Shown in pieces: positions 62,796-64,000 of a stretch of DNA of 64,000 nucleotides. Every line of letters begins with the position of its first letter. Position 1 is the first letter of the stretch. This DNA comes from a virus: IMG/VR virus record IMGVR_UViG_3300044692_000046, positions 31,149-95,148 of that record; one strand, written 5' to 3'. Both the position numbers and the translations under genes were made by a program. The notes below the pieces were generated by a model that did not search any database, was not told where the DNA came from, and saw nothing but the letters and a program-made list of their open reading frames with translations.

Positions 62796-62835
62796 CGGGT
62801 CGCCCTGCCGACCCCTCGAACGACAGGGCGACCCG
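62796..62835 (-). terminator. Stem-loop 2 after the ParB-like gene
   Basis: Perfect 12-pair stem CGGGTCGCCCTG / CAGGGCGACCCG around a 16-base loop, 28 bases after the ParB-like stop. Likely terminates or attenuates the transcript of the ParB-like gene. Confidence 0.65.
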
Positions 62836-62863
62836 TCCCGGTCATCGCCGCCGGGAAGTTGTG

Positions 62864-63685
62864 CTACTCGTCTTCCTCGATCCGCCACCAGGACGGCAGC
62901 TTCTTGCCGCCCCGGCCGCGGTTGATGATTTCGACGGCCGACGCTGCGACGCAGTGCGCGAGCGGATTGCCGGTCTGCTGTCGCATCTGCGCCGCCCGGT
63001 TCATCAGCCCGTTCACGCCACCGTGAGCGTTCCCGAGCCGCTGCACCGCGTTGCCCACATCGAGTTCGCCGTTGTAGCGGTGGCAGAGCAGGCCGACACC
63101 CTCGATCACCGGAGCTTCGAGACCCGAGTCGCCGTAGGCGTCACGGATGATGCCCAACGACCGGGCCAGCGGGTTCGCACCCAGCCGGTACACCTTCCGC
63201 AAGGCCGCTACGGCACGGATCGCCCCGCCACCCTGGTCCCGAGAGATGCGAAGCTCCTGCGCCCGCACGATCCGGTCGATGTCGCACTCCTCAGCGCGCC
63301 CGGCCTGGATCCCGACCCGGAACTTCTCGAACAACGGCACCGTCAAGGTGTCGTTGAGGCGCAAGAACTTCTCCGCCTCCTCGTCCTCCGACAGGCCCTC
63401 GTAGCTCCAGCACTGCATCGACTGGTCTTCCCAGCCGCCCTCGCCGAGCCACTTCTTGAGTGCCTCCACGCGGTGCTGACCGTCGATGAGGTAGAAGTGG
63501 GCGTCCGACCGCAGGTTCACGGTCGGGTTGCCCAGCTGCTCCAACTCCAGTTCGGAGGCGAGCTTGTCGACGCGGGCCGGGTTGAGTTCCCGCTGCGCCA
63601 GCGGGTTCACGCGCATCTTGGCGAGCGGCACCCAGCGCAGTCGAGCTTCCCGCTCGACCCGGTTGCCGGTAGCCTTGGGGGTCAC
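62864..63685 (-). CDS. ParB-like nuclease-domain protein (DUF6551 type)
   Basis: 273 residues from GTG (GTGA overlap). LRWVPLAKMRVNPLAQRELN, VDKLASELELEQLGNPTVNL and FYLIDGQHRVEALKKWLG are ParB/Srx-like fold motifs, with DGQHR at the nucleotide-binding turn. The rest is helical (RIVRAQELRISRDQGGGAIR). Phages use such proteins as ParB-related DNA clamps or nucleases, or in transcription control; this type is common in actinophages. It is paired with an HTH protein upstream. Confidence 0.75.
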   Translation of the reverse strand: MTPKATGNRVEREARLRWVPLAKMRVNPLAQRELNPARVDKLASELELEQLGNPTVNLRSDAHFYLIDGQHRVEALKKWLGEGGWEDQSMQCWSYEGLSEDEEAEKFLRLNDTLTVPLFEKFRVGIQAGRAEECDIDRIVRAQELRISRDQGGGAIRAVAALRKVYRLGANPLARSLGIIRDAYGDSGLEAPVIEGVGLLCHRYNGELDVGNAVQRLGNAHGGVNGLMNRAAQMRQQTGNPLAHCVAASAVEIINRGRGGKKLPSWWRIEEDE

Positions 63686-64000
63686 TGGATCATCTCCTTC
63701 AGTTGACGGTTCAGCCGGTTGAGAGCCCGGATGGATTCACTGAGGGAGACGGTCCAGTTCTTGATCTCCTCGGCGTCAAGCTCGCCAAAGTTCACGAGAG
63801 ACAGCCCGGGAACCAGACCTTCGATGTTGGTGACCGTCTCCCGCACGATGCGGTTCGAGTCGATCGACTTGCGGGTACCGCGGCCCAGCGCCTCATCGGC
63901 GGGGATGCGGATGCGTTCCTTGCGGGCGATGTCGCGGACGGTCTGCGTGAGGATGCCGACCTTCTCGCTGATCTGCGCCGAGGAGTAGCCGCGCTCGGCC
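63682..64000 (-). CDS. HTH protein, C-terminal part (runs off the window)
   Basis: 105 codons visible; the start is beyond the right edge. GYSSAQISEKVGILTQTVRD followed by IARKERIRIPADEALGRGTR is a helix-turn-helix with an adjacent basic region, then a helical part (EEIKNWTVSLSESIRALNRL). The stop overlaps the start of the ParB-like gene (GTGA), so the two are coupled and probably act together in DNA binding. Confidence 0.65.
   Translation of the reverse strand, partial: AERGYSSAQISEKVGILTQTVRDIARKERIRIPADEALGRGTRKSIDSNRIVRETVTNIEGLVPGLSLVNFGELDAEEIKNWTVSLSESIRALNRLNRQLKEMIQ

Noticed and set aside
1-64000. CRISPR array, insertion sequence, rRNA or tRNA genes
   Set aside because: No regularly spaced repeats, transposase or rRNA-like sequence seen. 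tRNAs were not recognised by eye, but a covariance-model scan would be needed to exclude them.

Overview
The window is one temperate tailed phage (long-tailed siphovirus type), seen as a prophage or a phage genome, of a high-GC actinobacterium. The evidence is very high GC, frequent GTG and TTG starts, 4-base ATGA/GTGA/TGATG start-stop overlaps, a WhiB-family regulator, an MmpS-like lipoprotein and several small families I associate with actinophages (DUF6221, DUF6011, DUF6582, DUF6551 types). I see no host chromosomal gene, no rRNA, and I recognised no tRNA. The host genus (Streptomyces, Micromonospora or similar) cannot be decided from the sequence alone.

Almost everything is encoded on the minus strand and reads from right to left. 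From right to left: 64.0-57 kb holds an HTH protein and a ParB-like protein, a run of very small translationally coupled genes, a YqaJ-type exonuclease and a RecT annealing protein. 57-51 kb holds an HNH protein, a RuvC-like resolvase, a Gp37/Gp68-family protein, a DNA-binding HTH protein, WhiB and a DUF6011-type zinc protein. 51-44 kb is the replication block: a Phd-like regulator on the opposite strand, HNH endonuclease, replication initiator, DnaC-type loader, two DNA methyltransferases, a LAGLIDADG endonuclease on the opposite strand, and DnaB helicase. 44-36.4 kb is about twenty small accessory genes (DUF1643, DUF4406, SLOG and others). 36.3-34.6 kb is a rightward integration cassette: tyrosine integrase plus an endonuclease VII-like protein. 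34.5-25.2 kb is a second run of accessory genes ending in two papain-fold enzymes and small membrane proteins. 24.7-25.3 kb carries a rightward MmpS-like lipoprotein. 24.5-0 kb is the complete virion module in canonical order: small and large terminase, portal, MuF-like protein, capsid protease/scaffold, major capsid, head-tail proteins, major tail, frameshifted tail chaperones, tape measure, two large paralogous minor tail proteins, two C1q-like proteins, and the first codons of a GH25-type lysozyme.

The genes work together as expected for a lysogenic phage. Integrase handles integration; RecT, the YqaJ exonuclease and RuvC-like resolvase form a recombination set; initiator, loader and DnaB form a replisome entry set; the leftward late operon builds the particle. 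The rightward genes are few and isolated (lipoprotein, integrase cassette, LAGLIDADG endonuclease, Phd-like regulator). Four of them show the same leaderless promoter layout (TANNNT, six bases, ATG), which suggests they are the independently expressed set.

The most unusual observation is at 46.96-47.83 kb. The 5' end of a methyltransferase gene is present twice, on either side of a LAGLIDADG endonuclease gene: once as a stranded, translationally coupled original start, and once as a recoded start fused to the rest of the methyltransferase.
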